Of a stretch of DNA of 26,357 bases, positions 1-8,418 are shown one piece after another; position 1 is the first letter of the stretch, and each line of letters starts with the position of its first letter. The translations under genes were made by a program, and so were the position numbers. Location: contig CAYTOJ010000009.1 in NCBI GenBank assembly GCA_964439415.1, positions 1 through 26,357 of the forward strand, in the 5' to 3' direction. The notes beneath the pieces are model-generated. The model worked only from the letters and a program-made list of their open reading frames with translations, ran no database searches and was not told the origin of the DNA. This DNA is from CAYTOJ01 sp964439415 (GTDB lineage Bacteria > Pseudomonadota > Alphaproteobacteria > Rickettsiales > CAZAGG01).

Positions 1-1143
1 CGTAAAGCAAAAGTAGTAGAGGATTTAACCAAAGGCATCGAAGGCTTGTTCAAGAAGAATAAGGTGACGTATATTATCGGCAGGGCGGCCTTTACTTCCC
101 ATAAGCAAATATCCGTAAAGCTGAAGGATGGCGGGGAACAGGTTATCAGTGCCAGGAATTTCATAATCGCCACCGGGTCAGATGTAGCAACACCGCCCGG
201 CATAACTATTGACGAGAAGAAAATAGTATCCTCCACCGGGGCATTGATGTTTGATAGAGTGCCTGAGCACCTGGTGGTTATCGGCGGCGGTGTGATCGGG
301 CTGGAGCTAGGGTCGGTATGGCGCAGGCTTGGCAGCCGCGTGACGGTGGTGGAATATCTGGATCGCATAATCCCGGCGGAAGATGGTGAAGTAAGCAAGC
401 AGTTCCAGCGTATACTTGAAAAGCAGGGCTTTACATTCAAGCTTGGACAGAAGGCGAAAACCGAGCTTAAAGGGGAAAAAGTTCTGGTGACAATGGAACC
501 AGCCAACGGCGGAGCGCAGGAAAGTATAGAAGCTGACGCGGTGTTGGTATCCACAGGCCGCAAGCCCTACACTGAAGGGCTGGATTTAAACAAGGCAGGG
601 GTGGAGATTAATGAGCGCGGTTTCATAAAAACCGATAAGCACCTGCGCACCAATGTTGCTAATATATATGCAATAGGTGACGTAACCTTGGGTGCTATGC
701 TGGCGCATAAGGCTGAGGAGGAAGGCATAATGGCGGCTGAAATAATCGCAGGGCAAGCCGGGCATGTAAACTATGACGCTATACCGGGAGTTATCTATAC
801 TGACCCGGAAGTAGCCAGCGTCGGCAAAACCGAGGAAGCATTAAAAGCGGTTGGAGTGCAGTACAAGGTTGGTAAATTCCCATTCATGGCAAACAGCCGT
901 GGCCGTGCCACCGGGCGTGTGGATGGTTTTGTGAAAATACTCAGCGATTCCAGAAGTGATAAAGTGCTAGGTGTGCATATCATAGGGCCGGATGCCGGAA
1001 CAATGATTCAGGAAGCGGTGATGGCGATTGAATTCGGCGCATCCGCTGAGGATATAGCCCGCACCTGCCACCCCCACCCAACGCTTCAGGAAGCAGTGAA
1101 AGAAGCCGCCCTGGCCGTGGATGGCAGAGCGGTGCATATATAA
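1..1143 (+). CDS. lpdA: Dihydrolipoamide dehydrogenase (E3), 5'-truncated by window edge
   Basis: FAD-dependent oxidoreductase that reoxidises the lipoyl groups of 2-oxoacid dehydrogenase complexes using NAD+, in the cytoplasm. The reading frame is open from base 1 (R-K-A-K-V-V-E-D...), so the true start and the FAD-binding N-terminus with the redox-active Cys pair lie outside the window; the TTG at 46 is only an internal codon. Visible are ATGSD closing the first FAD region, the NAD-binding glycine motif IGGGVIGLELGSVW (about bases 280-320), a second FAD motif YAIGDV (about 667-684), and the C-terminal dimerisation domain with the catalytic HPHPTLQE His-Glu pair near 1070-1092. It ends AVDGRAVHI with TAA at 1141-1143. 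No partner subunit gene (E1/E2) is in view. A large palindromic repeat begins directly at its stop. Family assignment is secure; which 2-oxoacid complex it serves cannot be told. Confidence 0.95.
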   Translation, partial: RKAKVVEDLTKGIEGLFKKNKVTYIIGRAAFTSHKQISVKLKDGGEQVISARNFIIATGSDVATPPGITIDEKKIVSSTGALMFDRVPEHLVVIGGGVIGLELGSVWRRLGSRVTVVEYLDRIIPAEDGEVSKQFQRILEKQGFTFKLGQKAKTELKGEKVLVTMEPANGGAQESIEADAVLVSTGRKPYTEGLDLNKAGVEINERGFIKTDKHLRTNVANIYAIGDVTLGAMLAHKAEEEGIMAAEIIAGQAGHVNYDAIPGVIYTDPEVASVGKTEEALKAVGVQYKVGKFPFMANSRGRATGRVDGFVKILSDSRSDKVLGVHIIGPDAGTMIQEAVMAIEFGASAEDIARTCHPHPTLQEAVKEAALAVDGRAVHI

Positions 1144-1144
1144 C

Positions 1145-1383
1145 CCGAATAATGGATAAGGCTTGATTAAGGTGCTGTAATTCCTTCATTCTCCCCTTGG
1201 GGGAGAGTCGCAGAGAGCAAGCCTCATAGAGGCGAAGATCGATGCGGTGAGGGGGAATTTATTGTACAGCGCGCAACCCCTCACCCAATCGGCTTTGGCC
1301 TATGGCCTTGCCTCTTGGACTCTCCCCCAAGGGGAGAGTGAAAGAATCTCAATAACTTATAGCTCTTTTATCCATAACCCGGG
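1145..1383. repeat. Large imperfect palindrome (~240 bp, MITE-like), family R1 full copy
   Basis: The intergenic stretch between lpdA and tsaD is almost entirely one long imperfect inverted repeat. The inner arms at 1191-1209 and 1318-1336 are perfect reverse complements over 19 bases. Outside them the arms continue imperfectly to ATGGATAA (near 1152) and TTATCCAT (near 1375). Inside them the pairing resumes with GGTGAGGGG near 1247 opposite CCCCTCACC near 1284. It has no convincing ORF of its own; apparent frames across it are by-products of the palindrome. It could act as a transcription barrier between the convergent lpdA and tsaD. A half copy is at 22237-22297, again next to the 3' end of a minus-strand gene. 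Confidence 0.8.
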
Positions 1384-1410
1384 TATAGATAGGTATAAAC
1401 AAGCAGCCTC

Positions 1411-2421
1411 TTACAAAGGCCACCTGGCTTTAGGAACTGCGGTGATGGGGCTGGAGCCGTAGCATTTAAAGTTCTCAATTGCAGCCCAGGCAATCATCGC
1501 GGCGTTATCGGTGCATAGCTTAAGCGGGGGAGCTACAGCTTCTATACCACTGATGTGCGCAATTTCTTCCAGTTCTGTACGTATGCTGATATTCGCGGCA
1601 ACTCCCCCAGCTATTACCAGGGTTTCGACGGGCATTATTTCCCGCGCCATGGCAATGGCATTAACTGCGCGATCCCGCACAATGCGGCAGACTGTATGCT
1701 GGAAGGACGCGCAGATGTCAGGCGTTACTTTTTCCAATTCACTTTGTTCATATGATTCCACCAGGCGGCGGACGGCGGTTTTAAGGCCGGAGAAGGAAAA
1801 ATCACACCCCACACGGCCAAGCATTGGCAGGGGCATGGGATAACGTAGAGAATCACCGTTGGCGGCGGCTTTCTCAACTGCTGGCCCGCCGGGATAGCCA
1901 AGACCCAGCATTTTCGCTACTTTATCGAAGGCTTCACCCATAGCATCATCCTGCGTTGCGCCTAGCCGCAAATAGTCGCCAGTGTTTTTCACCAGCAGAA
2001 ACTGGCAATGCCCGCCGGATGCCAGTAAAAGCAGATAGGGAAACTTTATTTTATGAGTCAGGCGGACGGTAAGCGCGTGCCCCTCCAGATGATTCACTGC
2101 AATAAATGGCTTATTACTTGATGCAGCCAGCCCTTTGCCGAACATCAAGCCCACAATCAGGCCACCGATAAGCCCGGGCCCTGCTGTTGCGCCGATTATA
2201 TTTATATCATCAAGCGTAAGTTTTGCCTCATCAAGTGCCATATTATACACGTTATGAATATGGCTCAGGTGGCTCCGGGCGGCTATTTCTGGTACTACGC
2301 CGCCGTAAGGTTGATGCAGTTCTATTTGCGAGAAAATAATGTTGGAGAGTATTTCACCATCATCCCGCACAACGGCAACCGCGGTTTCATCACAACTGGT
2401 TTCAATACCTAAAGCCAGCAT
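1411..2421 (-). CDS. tsaD: tRNA N6-adenosine threonylcarbamoyltransferase TsaD
   Basis: Catalytic ASKHA-fold subunit that transfers threonylcarbamoyl from TC-AMP to A37 of ANN-decoding tRNAs, normally with TsaB and TsaE in the cytoplasm. At 336 aa it has the usual bacterial length. It starts MLALGIETSCDET, the family's N-terminal phosphate-binding motif. The metal-binding pair H111-x3-H115 (NHLEGHA) is present, as are LASGGHCQ and the C-terminal TDNAAMIAW containing the metal-ligand Asp. The ATG overlaps the stop of the upstream glycosyltransferase by one base (TAATG), which suggests translational coupling on one mRNA. tsaB and tsaE are not in the window. No frame damage is seen. Confidence 0.96.
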   Translation of the reverse strand: MLALGIETSCDETAVAVVRDDGEILSNIIFSQIELHQPYGGVVPEIAARSHLSHIHNVYNMALDEAKLTLDDINIIGATAGPGLIGGLIVGLMFGKGLAASSNKPFIAVNHLEGHALTVRLTHKIKFPYLLLLASGGHCQFLLVKNTGDYLRLGATQDDAMGEAFDKVAKMLGLGYPGGPAVEKAAANGDSLRYPMPLPMLGRVGCDFSFSGLKTAVRRLVESYEQSELEKVTPDICASFQHTVCRIVRDRAVNAIAMAREIMPVETLVIAGGVAANISIRTELEEIAHISGIEAVAPPLKLCTDNAAMIAWAAIENFKCYGSSPITAVPKARWPL

Positions 2422-4130
2422 TATCCCTTATAACCACTGATAAGGTAAACCTCAAACTCTCGGTATTTTACCTTGGTGGTATTCATGCGGATAGTAGCCA
2501 GATATTTCTGATTAGTGAAATATGGCAGTGCCGGAACAGTCTCCCCGCGCTTGTCAAATACATATATTATTTTCAAATCCCGTTGTTTTTGACCATCAAA
2601 GGAATTTTTTAACTGAAAGTGATTCCTCACCAGCTTGTCATAATTCCACATCACCAGGTTAAATGGGTGCGGTTTTACATAATAAATAAGCTCTGCTGCC
2701 AGTTTACGTTCGTTAGTCATAAGCGTTGTACCGGGGTGCGCGGCGATAATGCCGGATACTGCCTCACCCAGTTCATCCCAGCCATTTCCACGCTCCAATG
2801 GGTCTGGTATCTGAATATGTAGTTCAGCAAAAACAGGCTGCAGGGTATTATGTATCGCACTCAAATTCTGATACGCCAGCATAATGGCGAAGTGCAGCAC
2901 CAGGCTGGTAGCCAGAATATGTTTTTTGTACAACATCAGCCAGCGGCAGGTAAGGATTGAGGCCGCTACATAGGAGGTTGATGCCCAGTGCGGGTCGCTT
3001 CGGGTAAGGAAGCTGATGCAGAACATAACCAACAGCATCAGGCCGGAGAAGCTTATCAGCAGTAGATGCGCATCGTTCCTGTCGAGCAGATTATGCTGGA
3101 TCTTCGTAACTGCCCAAGTCTGCTGGTCTGGATGTACGTTGCTTGTCTCCCTCCCGTTTACGGGGGGGATTAAGGTGGGGCATGTGTTGGTACTATGGGA
3201 AGAAGAAAGATGCCCCCCCCTAGCCCCCCCCGTAAACGGGAGGGGAAAACGAGAGGTAGTACCAGCACCTAGGGAATTACGAAGTTTTTTTGTTCGCTTC
3301 ACCGTGCTAAAGTAGTCAAAATAGATATAAAGCATGGATCCGAAAAGCAGTGGCCCGAAAATACCGAATTGTGAGGCGAAAAACTCTAAAGTACGCAGTG
3401 GGTTAAAATAATTGCCGCTTGTAGCCTGCGCATTATCCCGTGCTACATGAATAAAACTGGCGAAGTTATGCTGCCAGTTCCAGTAAATATTAGGTGCGAA
3501 CATGGCAAAAGCCAGGGCGGCACTTACATATGGCCAGATGCTCTTCAGGTAATGCCTGTGCTGTCTGGAAAATAGTAAAAACAGCAGTGCAGAGGGAAAG
3601 AAAATAACAAAATTGTACTTCGACATCATACCAAGCCCGCAAGATACCCCAAGCAGTATCCATAAATATTTCTTGCCCGTATCAATGGATTGGACAAACA
3701 AATAAAGGCTGATGCTCCAGAACATTATCAGTACAGGATCAGTAGTCACCAGTGTGCTGGAGATAGCTACCCCGGGCAGTGTGATGAACAGGGCGGCGGA
3801 GAACAAGGCGGTTCTGGAGTTGTACAGCTTTCTGGCTGTCAGGTATATAAAAAGCGTCGCAATATAATAAGCAAAAGGGGAGGGCAGGCGGGTGGTAAAG
3901 TCAGAGTCCCCGAACAACTTATTACTTAAGGAGATTGCCCAGGCTACCATTGGTGGTTTTGAGTAATATCCCCAGTCCGGATTTTTAGACCAGACCCAGT
4001 ATTGGGCTTCATCGGGGAAAAGCGGGTAGGGATTGCTCGCGATAAAACTGAGCCATAGGCACGCTATGGATGCTGAGAAGGTGAAAAATAATCCCAACGC
4101 CTGCTTATCACTTGAAATGGCCAGTTTCAT
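2421..4130 (-). CDS. GT39/ArnT-like polytopic glycosyltransferase carrying an in-frame repeat insertion
   Basis: A 569-aa membrane protein of the GT-C superfamily (PMT_2/ArnT-like), which transfers a sugar from a polyprenyl-phosphate donor on the periplasmic side of the inner membrane. Visible are an N-terminal membrane segment (residues ~10-32), the first-loop acidic motif D40-E41 in FPDEAQYWVWS, the companion GYYSKPPMVAW, and at least eight more hydrophobic segments up to about residue 425, followed by a soluble C-terminal domain. Residues ~290-340 (GTTSR...QQTW) do not look like the family: they are rich in Gly, Pro, Ser and Thr and are encoded by the palindromic element at 3113-3263, also found in acpS. 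The insertion sits in a loop between membrane segments, so the fold may tolerate it. It is cotranscribed with tsaD by a one-base overlap. The acceptor (lipid A, glycan or protein) cannot be told. Confidence 0.85.
   Translation of the reverse strand: MKLAISSDKQALGLFFTFSASIACLWLSFIASNPYPLFPDEAQYWVWSKNPDWGYYSKPPMVAWAISLSNKLFGDSDFTTRLPSPFAYYIATLFIYLTARKLYNSRTALFSAALFITLPGVAISSTLVTTDPVLIMFWSISLYLFVQSIDTGKKYLWILLGVSCGLGMMSKYNFVIFFPSALLFLLFSRQHRHYLKSIWPYVSAALAFAMFAPNIYWNWQHNFASFIHVARDNAQATSGNYFNPLRTLEFFASQFGIFGPLLFGSMLYIYFDYFSTVKRTKKLRNSLGAGTTSRFPLPFTGGARGGHLSSSHSTNTCPTLIPPVNGRETSNVHPDQQTWAVTKIQHNLLDRNDAHLLLISFSGLMLLVMFCISFLTRSDPHWASTSYVAASILTCRWLMLYKKHILATSLVLHFAIMLAYQNLSAIHNTLQPVFAELHIQIPDPLERGNGWDELGEAVSGIIAAHPGTTLMTNERKLAAELIYYVKPHPFNLVMWNYDKLVRNHFQLKNSFDGQKQRDLKIIYVFDKRGETVPALPYFTNQKYLATIRMNTTKVKYREFEVYLISGYKG
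3113..3263 (-). repeat. GC-rich palindromic element inserted in frame in the glycosyltransferase gene
   Basis: 151-bp element read on the minus strand, from GGTACTACCTCTCG to CAGCAGACTTGGG. It contains inverted arms CCCTCCCGTTTACGGG and CCCGTAAACGGGAGGG that are exact reverse complements. It aligns along its whole length with 21241-21394 inside acpS; shared blocks include GGGGGCTAGGGGGGG, ATCTTTCTTCTTC, GTACCAACACAT and GAGACAAGCAACG. Both copies have the same orientation and phase relative to the host gene, so both encode a related peptide (TSR...GGARGG...SSxSTNT...ETSNVH...QQT). Single-base differences inside the C-rich part compensate each other, so the frame is kept. Confidence 0.9.
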
Positions 4131-4241
4131 GAATCACTTAACTTTAAAGATATGAATCAGCTAATAATTTGTTGATTTTGGATTCTGGAGATAGTATCAA
4201 GCCGCAATAAAATTCAAGGTATATCTTTTTAAGGTGTTTTT

Positions 4242-4538
4242 ATGTCTCGTAGGTGCGTAATATCTAAGTCTAAGGTTCAGTTTGGCAATAGCGTTTCTCA
4301 CTCCAACCGGAAAACGCGGCGGCCATTTCTGCCCAATACTAAAAAAATGAGCATCTGGAGTGATATTTTAAAACGCGCTGTAGTGCTTACTGTAAATTCT
4401 AAGGGAATCCGCACACTGGAGCATAACGGCGGGCTGGATAATTACCTGCTCAGCACCCCTAATTCACGGCTGAGTGAGGATGCTCTTCGCCTTAAAAAAG
4501 TTGTTCAGAAGCTTAAGCAAGGGAAAGCAGCCGCTTAA
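4242..4538 (+). CDS. rpmB: 50S ribosomal protein L28
   Basis: 98-aa basic protein of the large ribosomal subunit. The start MSRRCVISKSKVQFGNSVSH, NRKTRRPFLPN and the central RTLEHNGGLDNYLL match the L28 pattern of alphaproteobacteria. It lacks the two CxxC pairs of zinc-binding L28, so it is the zinc-free type. A ribosome binding site AAGGTG lies 5 bases before the ATG. The gene stands alone between a minus-strand glycosyltransferase and a convergent minus-strand protease-like gene whose stop is only two bases from its own, with no room for a conventional terminator. The 110-bp upstream region (4131-4241) is AT-rich and presumably carries its promoter, but I cannot name −35/−10 boxes with confidence. 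Confidence 0.96.
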   Translation: MSRRCVISKSKVQFGNSVSHSNRKTRRPFLPNTKKMSIWSDILKRAVVLTVNSKGIRTLEHNGGLDNYLLSTPNSRLSEDALRLKKVVQKLKQGKAAA

Positions 4539-4540
4539 AG

Positions 4541-6844
4541 TCATCGCCCACTTACACCAGGCGTAAGTTCTTGCCTATACTCCGGGCGTTGAATTGGCAT
4601 AGGTATTATTTCATCATAATCATAATTACCATCAACCAAACCGGCTGCGGCAGAGCTATCTTTGATTGAACAATCGCGGGATGGGACATAGCTCTGAGTG
4701 GCGCGTATAGCCTGCATAACGGGGTTGTTTTCAAAATATGGCTGTGTGCCCATTGTGGCTGGGTATCTGGCCATGAAAAAGTCCTTGGTTGATGCTCCCG
4801 GGTTTGCCGCTGTGAAGGTGTGGAAATCTTTAAGCAGTTGTATATAGGTTCCGGTTTTTATTCTCATCTCCGCTTCTATCGGCAGGCCATCCAGAGCATC
4901 CGGGTTATTAGGCGAATAAAACACCACTTTCCAGGTTCCCTGCGCAGGTGTGAGATTCAGTAGCGGGGTGGATAATGTTCCATCCGGATCAGTACCCCGC
5001 GTTATGTAGGTATTTTCTTGGCTGGGTGGTTCGGCGCGGCGCAGTAGCAGCCAGTTTTCAGTTTTATCACCCCATACTTCTTCAGGCGGAACTAAATAAA
5101 TTTCTACATCTGCCGGCAACTGCTTTCTTGTTTTTAACTTCTCATCATAAAGACCTACTGCAAAATCAAAGGCAATGTGGCTAATCACTGCATTATTCAG
5201 GTGACTGAAATCAAAGTTGGCCACCACTGCCTTTCCTGGTGAACTTGAGCCTGGCGGCCAGTCAATTTTCTCAAATGATGATGGATTTAAGGTATTGGAG
5301 AGATAAACAGGTGGCTGTGTGGTAGTGGTATAATTGGTAAGCTGCAATTCAGGAATTGCCGCCAGTTCACGGAATATGGATTTCATGATTTCAGGGTCTG
5401 GAGCCATTCCAAACGAGCCGTTACTGAAAACATGCATGCCGCTTACCATATTCCGAACATCTCCGGCAGCAACATCCCCGGCGATTTGGCTGGCGCTGAG
5501 CATCATGGCCAGCATGGTAAGGTCTTTCGGGTTGGGATAACCAAGCCGCACCGCTTCGCTATAAAAGGATGTATAAATTAAGGCCAGCAGCGGCGCACCG
5601 AGTGATGTACCACCGCCCAGGCCATAGATTAATTGCGGTTTGCCGGTATCATCCAGTATAGGTTTGCCTTCCTTATCCTTAAGAATGTCTATTATCGGAT
5701 TCTGCCGATAAGGCATGGCGAACATGGTCATGTAATCAATTGTTTCCTTGGGGAAGGTGGAAACTGGCAGAGAAGTTTCATCACTGATGCAGACACCATT
5801 AATAACAACTGAATTACCAGAAGTGTTTCGATAATCGCCACCTTGCCCTGATTTTTCACTATCTACCCCTGTAGAATCTAGAAAATAACCCTGATTTGCT
5901 ATGTTGCTGAACATTACAAGCTGTTCGGGAATTTTTTCGCGTATTAGTATGGCCAACTGGCGCGCTAGAGGATCGAAAGGGTCAAAAAAATATGGCGATA
6001 AGGTTTCGCCATAAGCATGGGTACTTGCCTTTATGCCAGACAGGTTCGGATTGCTGGTTAAACTATCCAGTAATCCACTGAAATTACCAGGATATTGAGA
6101 TAGTCCATTAATTTCATTTTTAATCATGCTGGCGACCAGCAAACCATGAGTATCATTGTAACTGTTATTCAAGTACTCCCGTATATTAAAACCTTGTAGC
6201 CATAAGCTTTGAACACCTATTTCCGATAGAATTGTCATAACTTCATCTAACAGCTCCGGTAAACTCTCCCTGATGATTCCATGAAATATCTCATATAATT
6301 CCTGGCGGGATGGGGCTGGCGGATTCTGCGGTGATGTAGCTGTCTGCGGGATAAACGGCAGGTAGGAATAATAATTGAGATCGTCAATCTGCCGCAATCT
6401 GGTTATAGGTTCTTTTGCGTCAAAAACTTCTGTGTTGCTTTTGCTGATTATGAGTCCTGAGTGACTTTCAGTTGGATTCGCAATAATTGCTTTTACCTCA
6501 TCCGCACTTATATTCTGAATGCGCTGTAAGTCTGCGGACTGTAAAGTGACCTGCCTTGTTACGGATATTTCATGCCCCAGATTATCGCTGGCGCGGGTAA
6601 AGAATCCAAGCTTCACCTGATAAATCTGGTTGCCGTTTTCATCTATAACGGCTTCAACGGCACTAATTTGTGCTGGATATGCGCGGGTTATAAAGTTATC
6701 TAAATTTCCGCTTAGAATTCCTGCAAGCTCATCACTGTCGGTGGGAACTGCGGAATCACCGTATAAGAATATATGCTCTGTTGCTGTGGCTGATTCCAGG
6801 CCTTTAATAAGCAGATCATTTATGTTATCTCTCTCATCGCCCAT
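4541..6844 (-). CDS. Subtilisin-like (S8-type) protein with atypical active site
   Basis: A 767-aa protein that I assign to the subtilase fold from motifs. The His motif is DTHGLLVASMI (His233), the oxyanion-type Asn is in SNIANQG (about Asn317), VVINGVCISDET resembles the strand before the serine, and the serine motif is GGGTSLGAPLLAL (Ser414). The usual catalytic Asp motif (hydrophobic strand, then D-[ST]-G) is not evident; the best-placed strand, EVMTILSEIGV (201-211), has Ser207/Glu208 there. Residues ~540-665 (VVANFDFSHLNNAVISHIAFD... to GTWKVVFYSP) resemble a β-rich P-domain-like accessory module, then a Pro-rich tail. No signal peptide or membrane segment is visible; it starts MGDERDNIND, and an in-frame stop lies just upstream. 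No clear ribosome binding site is seen. It could be an inactive or divergent protease or an effector-like protein; substrate unknown. Confidence 0.6.
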   Translation of the reverse strand: MGDERDNINDLLIKGLESATATEHIFLYGDSAVPTDSDELAGILSGNLDNFITRAYPAQISAVEAVIDENGNQIYQVKLGFFTRASDNLGHEISVTRQVTLQSADLQRIQNISADEVKAIIANPTESHSGLIISKSNTEVFDAKEPITRLRQIDDLNYYSYLPFIPQTATSPQNPPAPSRQELYEIFHGIIRESLPELLDEVMTILSEIGVQSLWLQGFNIREYLNNSYNDTHGLLVASMIKNEINGLSQYPGNFSGLLDSLTSNPNLSGIKASTHAYGETLSPYFFDPFDPLARQLAILIREKIPEQLVMFSNIANQGYFLDSTGVDSEKSGQGGDYRNTSGNSVVINGVCISDETSLPVSTFPKETIDYMTMFAMPYRQNPIIDILKDKEGKPILDDTGKPQLIYGLGGGTSLGAPLLALIYTSFYSEAVRLGYPNPKDLTMLAMMLSASQIAGDVAAGDVRNMVSGMHVFSNGSFGMAPDPEIMKSIFRELAAIPELQLTNYTTTTQPPVYLSNTLNPSSFEKIDWPPGSSSPGKAVVANFDFSHLNNAVISHIAFDFAVGLYDEKLKTRKQLPADVEIYLVPPEEVWGDKTENWLLLRRAEPPSQENTYITRGTDPDGTLSTPLLNLTPAQGTWKVVFYSPNNPDALDGLPIEAEMRIKTGTYIQLLKDFHTFTAANPGASTKDFFMARYPATMGTQPYFENNPVMQAIRATQSYVPSRDCSIKDSSAAAGLVDGNYDYDEIIPMPIQRPEYRQELTPGVSGR

Positions 6845-6901
6845 ATATATTTTAATATCACATGGGTTTTAAGTTAATATGACAAGTACATAAAGGTATA
6901 T

Positions 6902-7001
6902 NNNNNNNNNNNNNNNNNNNNNNNNNNNNNNNNNNNNNNNNNNNNNNNNNNNNNNNNNNNNNNNNNNNNNNNNNNNNNNNNNNNNNNNNNNNNNNNNNNN
7001 N
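6902..7001. other. Assembly gap of 100 N
   Basis: Exactly 100 N, the conventional placeholder for a scaffold join of unknown length. It ends three bases before the purN start codon, so the purN promoter, ribosome binding site and any upstream partner (commonly purM) are hidden. The physical distance between the two halves of the window is therefore unknown. Confidence 0.99.
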
Positions 7002-7004
7002 TAT

Positions 7005-7577
7005 ATGCTGAATCTTGGTGTTTTAATATCCGGCAGGGGCTCTAACCTGAAAGCGGTTATAGATGCCTGCGCAAGCGGCCAGTTGCAGGCGCGGGTGAGT
7101 GTTGTAATCTCAAACAGGGCGGACGCGCCGGGTCTTAGTTTTGCCGCTGATGCAGGTATTCCTGCCCGGGTGATTCTCCATAAGGATTATCCAACCCGTG
7201 AGCAGTTTGAGGATGCTTTAAGCAGTGAGCTTAAAAAAAATAATGTGCAGCTTATATGCCTGGCCGGATTCATGCGGATACTGACCGACCGATTAATAAA
7301 TGAATGGCAGGGGCGCATTATAAACATCCACCCCTCACTGCTGCCTGATTTTAAAGGGCTGAACGCGCAGCAGCAGGCACTGGAAGCAGGAGTTATGGAG
7401 GCTGGTTGCACAGTGCATTTTGTGACCAGTGAAATGGATTCAGGGGAGATAATTCTACAGCGGAGGGTTCCGGTTATACCAGGCGATACGGTTGAGAGCT
7501 TATCAAAGCGCATTTTAGAGGTGGAGCACATAGCCTATGTGGATGCTATAAAAACCCTGTACGGACTGGAAGAATAA
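7005..7577 (+). CDS. purN: Phosphoribosylglycinamide formyltransferase (GART)
   Basis: Third step of de novo purine synthesis: moves a formyl group from 10-formyl-tetrahydrofolate to GAR. It is 190 aa, the usual length. Visible are the N-terminal phosphate-binding loop LISGRGSNLKAV, the LAGFMRIL strand, the catalytic Asn/His in INIHPSLLPDFKG, and the catalytic Asp in HFVTSEMDSGEII. The ATG is three bases after the assembly gap, so start-site signals cannot be judged, but the N-terminus aligns with the family. The next gene begins two bases after its stop, indicating an operon. purM is the common neighbour elsewhere and may be lost in the gap. Confidence 0.96.
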   Translation: MLNLGVLISGRGSNLKAVIDACASGQLQARVSVVISNRADAPGLSFAADAGIPARVILHKDYPTREQFEDALSSELKKNNVQLICLAGFMRILTDRLINEWQGRIINIHPSLLPDFKGLNAQQQALEAGVMEAGCTVHFVTSEMDSGEIILQRRVPVIPGDTVESLSKRILEVEHIAYVDAIKTLYGLEE

Positions 7578-7579
7578 GC

Positions 7580-8251
7580 TTGAGGCGGTTTTACAAGAAA
7601 GTTTCCGTAGTATCATCCCATGAGGAGCATGGAAATCTCTATGCGGTGTCGCTGGATGGTAAAACACTGAAAAGTGCTCAGGATAATGTCATATGTTTTC
7701 CACAGAAAAAAATTATTGACCTCCTAGCCGCAGAATGGAGTGCTGCCCCTGGTGTTATAAAAGCATCATCCATGCCTGTGACCAGAATTTTAAGTCATGC
7801 TACGGATATGGACGAAAATGACAGAGCCGATACCACAAAGCTGTTGCTGAATTTCCTGCCGACTGACCTATGCGTAATCAGGGCTGATTATCCTGCTGAG
7901 CTTAAAGATATGCAGGACAGGGAATTTGCTCCGCTGATTAGCAAAGCTACTGATATAATAAGCAGGCATGGCTGTGCTGATTTTGGTGGTTACCTGGATT
8001 GCATGTCACCGCTGGAACTGGTGCTGCTGCAAGAATCTGCACAAATCTGCCATTCAGTATATATAAGCCTTGCACTGCTGGAAGGTGGCATTACTGCCGA
8101 AGAAGCGATTAGGCTCTCCAGTCTGGAGGAGCTATATCAGGAAAGCCGCTGGGGAAAAGTGCCGGAGAGCGTAGACAGGCGAAAAAATCTTATGGATGAG
8201 CTGTATATAATAAAATCTGTCAGTAAGGCTACAAAGTTTACCAAATCTTAA
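7580..8251 (+). CDS. ATP12-family F1-ATPase assembly chaperone
   Basis: 223-aa protein of the ATP12 family, which in mitochondria binds free F1 alpha subunit during ATP synthase assembly; alphaproteobacteria keep homologues. Recognisable are RRFYKKVSV near the N-terminus, the YAVSLDGKTLKS motif, the SSMPVTRILSHATDM segment, LLNFLPTDLCVIRADYP, and the late block SPLELVLLQESAQICHSVYISLALLEGGITAEEAIRLSSL (written here across the helices), followed by a Glu-rich W-G-K-V stretch. The start is TTG at 7580, two bases after the purN stop; no upstream ATG is available in this frame and the N-terminus fits the family. Coupling to purN explains the weak start. The function in bacteria is inferred from mitochondrial work. 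Confidence 0.85.
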   Translation: MRRFYKKVSVVSSHEEHGNLYAVSLDGKTLKSAQDNVICFPQKKIIDLLAAEWSAAPGVIKASSMPVTRILSHATDMDENDRADTTKLLLNFLPTDLCVIRADYPAELKDMQDREFAPLISKATDIISRHGCADFGGYLDCMSPLELVLLQESAQICHSVYISLALLEGGITAEEAIRLSSLEELYQESRWGKVPESVDRRKNLMDELYIIKSVSKATKFTKS

Positions 8252-8319
8252 CTTGTGGCATAGTGGCAACATGTGGGGCTAAAATGTGCAGAATGAATCC
8301 AGATGTTGTGATTTATGGC

Positions 8320-8348
8320 TTGCATAGAAGGCATCAGCGGGTTTTATT
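8320..8348 (+). promoter_or_regulatory. Possible sigma70-type promoter of the porin gene
   Basis: TTGCAT (8320-8325) and TTTATT (8343-8348) are separated by 17 bases and lie about 70 bases before the porin start codon. The match is moderate and was chosen by eye. The 160-bp leader is long and has no other clear feature. Confidence 0.3.
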
Positions 8349-8418
8349 GTCGCTCAAATCGTATGCATCGTTTAACGCTGCATGTACCTATAACGCAAAC
8401 AAAGTTGGGAAACTTAAC

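Noticed and set aside
1247..1462. 71-codon plus-strand frame after lpdA
   Set aside because: Made of the R1 palindrome and antisense tsaD sequence.
3113..3263. Plus-strand ORF across the element (3016-3315)
   Set aside because: Antisense to the glycosyltransferase; a by-product of the palindrome.
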